From a virus, in the IMG/VR virus record IMGVR_UViG_3300025674_000186, positions 1-33,640 of that record: DNA of 33,640 nucleotides; one strand, given 5' to 3'. This document shows positions 33,026 through 33,640 of the stretch, piece by piece. Position numbers and translations under genes: made by a program. Below the pieces are notes generated by a model. It was not told the origin of the DNA and did no database searches. It was given only the letters and a program-made list of their open reading frames with translations. The stretch's first letter is position 1; every line of letters begins with the position of its first letter.

Positions 33026-33172
33026 TTACTTCCACCACAAGGTATAAATTTTTATTCCTAAATAAATTATAGAAAGTACTCCTACTGTTAATGCTACCCA
33101 TTCATTTAGTGCAGGTAGCCACAGGGGTGCTGATATGCCACCAGCTGCTATTGCTATATCATTTTGATTCAT
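33026..33172 (-). CDS. Small membrane protein, candidate second holin, 48 aa
   Basis: A short ORF between the fibre-like gene and the coiled-coil gene. The start overlaps the previous stop by ATGA, and the stop ends one base before the next start. The product has a soluble N-terminus, a short apolar segment (GGISAPLWLPAL) and one strong membrane helix (WVALTVGVLSIIYLGIKIYT), ending with a basic WWK. Size, topology and place in the lysis group resemble small phage holins or pinholins. Two hydrophobic spans are possible. Confidence 0.65.
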   Translation of the reverse strand: MNQNDIAIAAGGISAPLWLPALNEWVALTVGVLSIIYLGIKIYTLWWK

Positions 33173-33627
33173 CCTGCAATCTCCATAACAATTATTTCGC
33201 CTGAAGAAATATAATATTCAGAACTGCTATGGCTTGTAGATGCTCGTATTTTATAAGTTACAGCACTTGTTGTTCCTGGAGTATCTAATTCAACAAAAGC
33301 TATACTATCTCTTATTCGCAATCCACCAGAACTAGTGTGACAGCCACAAACCATAGTAGCTAAAACTGTGCTGTCTCGTAAAAGTTGTACATTCATATTT
33401 GTATTTGTTGATGTTACTATATCATTAAACCCATACATACTTGCAGATACATAAATTTTACTAGATGTACTCGTAGGAGTTATTGTTACAGTAAAATCTG
33501 GAACATCTTCATAGCTTGTATTTGTTTTATTTGAAGCTACGCCAGTAGAAGAATTTGTAATTGTTTGAATTACAGAGCCGCTAGGTAAAGAGGAAGGCTT
33601 TATATTTGTTATTCGTGTTAGTGCCAT
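33169..33627 (-). CDS. Tail fibre/appendage-like beta-rich protein, 152 aa
   Basis: Thr/Ser/Val-rich sequence with the layout of phage fibre or receptor-binding tip domains: GSVIQT near the N-terminus, SYEDVPDFTVTITPTSTSSK (about 38-57), alternating strand-like segments and a hydrophobic end (GEIIVMEIAG). These small proteins typically form a C-terminal beta-sandwich of fibres or attach to one. No catalytic motif. The ATG is preceded by AGGAGA. The gene's 5' neighbours lie off the window edge. Confidence 0.65.
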   Translation of the reverse strand: MALTRITNIKPSSLPSGSVIQTITNSSTGVASNKTNTSYEDVPDFTVTITPTSTSSKIYVSASMYGFNDIVTSTNTNMNVQLLRDSTVLATMVCGCHTSSGGLRIRDSIAFVELDTPGTTSAVTYKIRASTSHSSSEYYISSGEIIVMEIAG

Positions 33628-33640
33628 GTCAGTCTCCTAT

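Noticed and set aside
12-33627. tRNA genes, CRISPR arrays, insertion sequences, integrase or att sites
   Set aside because: I looked for CCA-ending cloverleaf arms, regularly spaced repeats, transposase motifs and integrase motifs and saw none. The gene set points to a strictly lytic phage, although genes outside the window could change that.

Overview
The window is a gene-dense, AT-rich segment of a tailed double-stranded DNA phage with a podovirus-type gene set. No host genes, tRNAs, rRNAs, insertion sequences or CRISPR arrays were seen. Replication proteins of the T7 type, a class II (B12-dependent) ribonucleotide reductase and long marine-type internal virion proteins suggest an uncultured aquatic podovirus. 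The host may be an alphaproteobacterium, but host and taxonomy are inferences. Both window ends cut through phage sequence. Terminase, portal, capsid and the first tail-tube gene are absent and presumably lie beyond the right edge.

Left arm (12-11361, all + strand): a compact block of overlapping genes. In order: small unknown proteins, a DUF3310 protein, gp2.5-like single-stranded DNA-binding protein, a nucleoside 2-deoxyribosyltransferase-like protein, zinc-ribbon proteins, family A DNA polymerase, 5'-3' exonuclease, a GIY-YIG nuclease, primase-helicase with a possible internal start, dCMP deaminase, and a short T7-like RNA polymerase near the end. A perfect 13-bp hairpin with T-runs on both sides (11365-11410) ends this arm and the convergent arm.

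Right arm (11414-33627, all - strand, read right to left): a small fibre-like beta protein, a lysis cassette (two holin candidates, a coiled-coil membrane protein, GH24 lysozyme), ribonucleotide reductase, an oversized tail-nozzle protein, and then a series of ejection or internal virion proteins. These include a GNAT-like protein, a CFI-box protein, a 974-aa protein with an embedded lysozyme, and a 1337-aa membrane-associated protein with an N-terminal staphylococcal-nuclease domain. The last gene encodes a 1291-aa protein.

The main discovery is that this 1291-aa protein carries the motifs of a single-subunit RNA polymerase: motif A D807, motif B K900/Y908 with T7 spacing, motif C D1115, and a degenerate DxxGR region. 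It appears to be a compact relative of the giant N4 virion RNA polymerase, in a phage that also encodes a T7-like RNA polymerase. Two nearly identical T7-promoter-like elements (ending in TTATA, then GGGAG or CGGGGAG) lie on the - strand in intergenic gaps, one before ribonucleotide reductase and one before the nuclease-protein/polymerase pair. Each sits inside an inverted repeat, and one of these is also an intrinsic terminator.

Proposed scheme (inference): the injected polymerase transcribes the left arm, the left arm makes the T7-like polymerase, and that enzyme reads the right arm from the two promoters.
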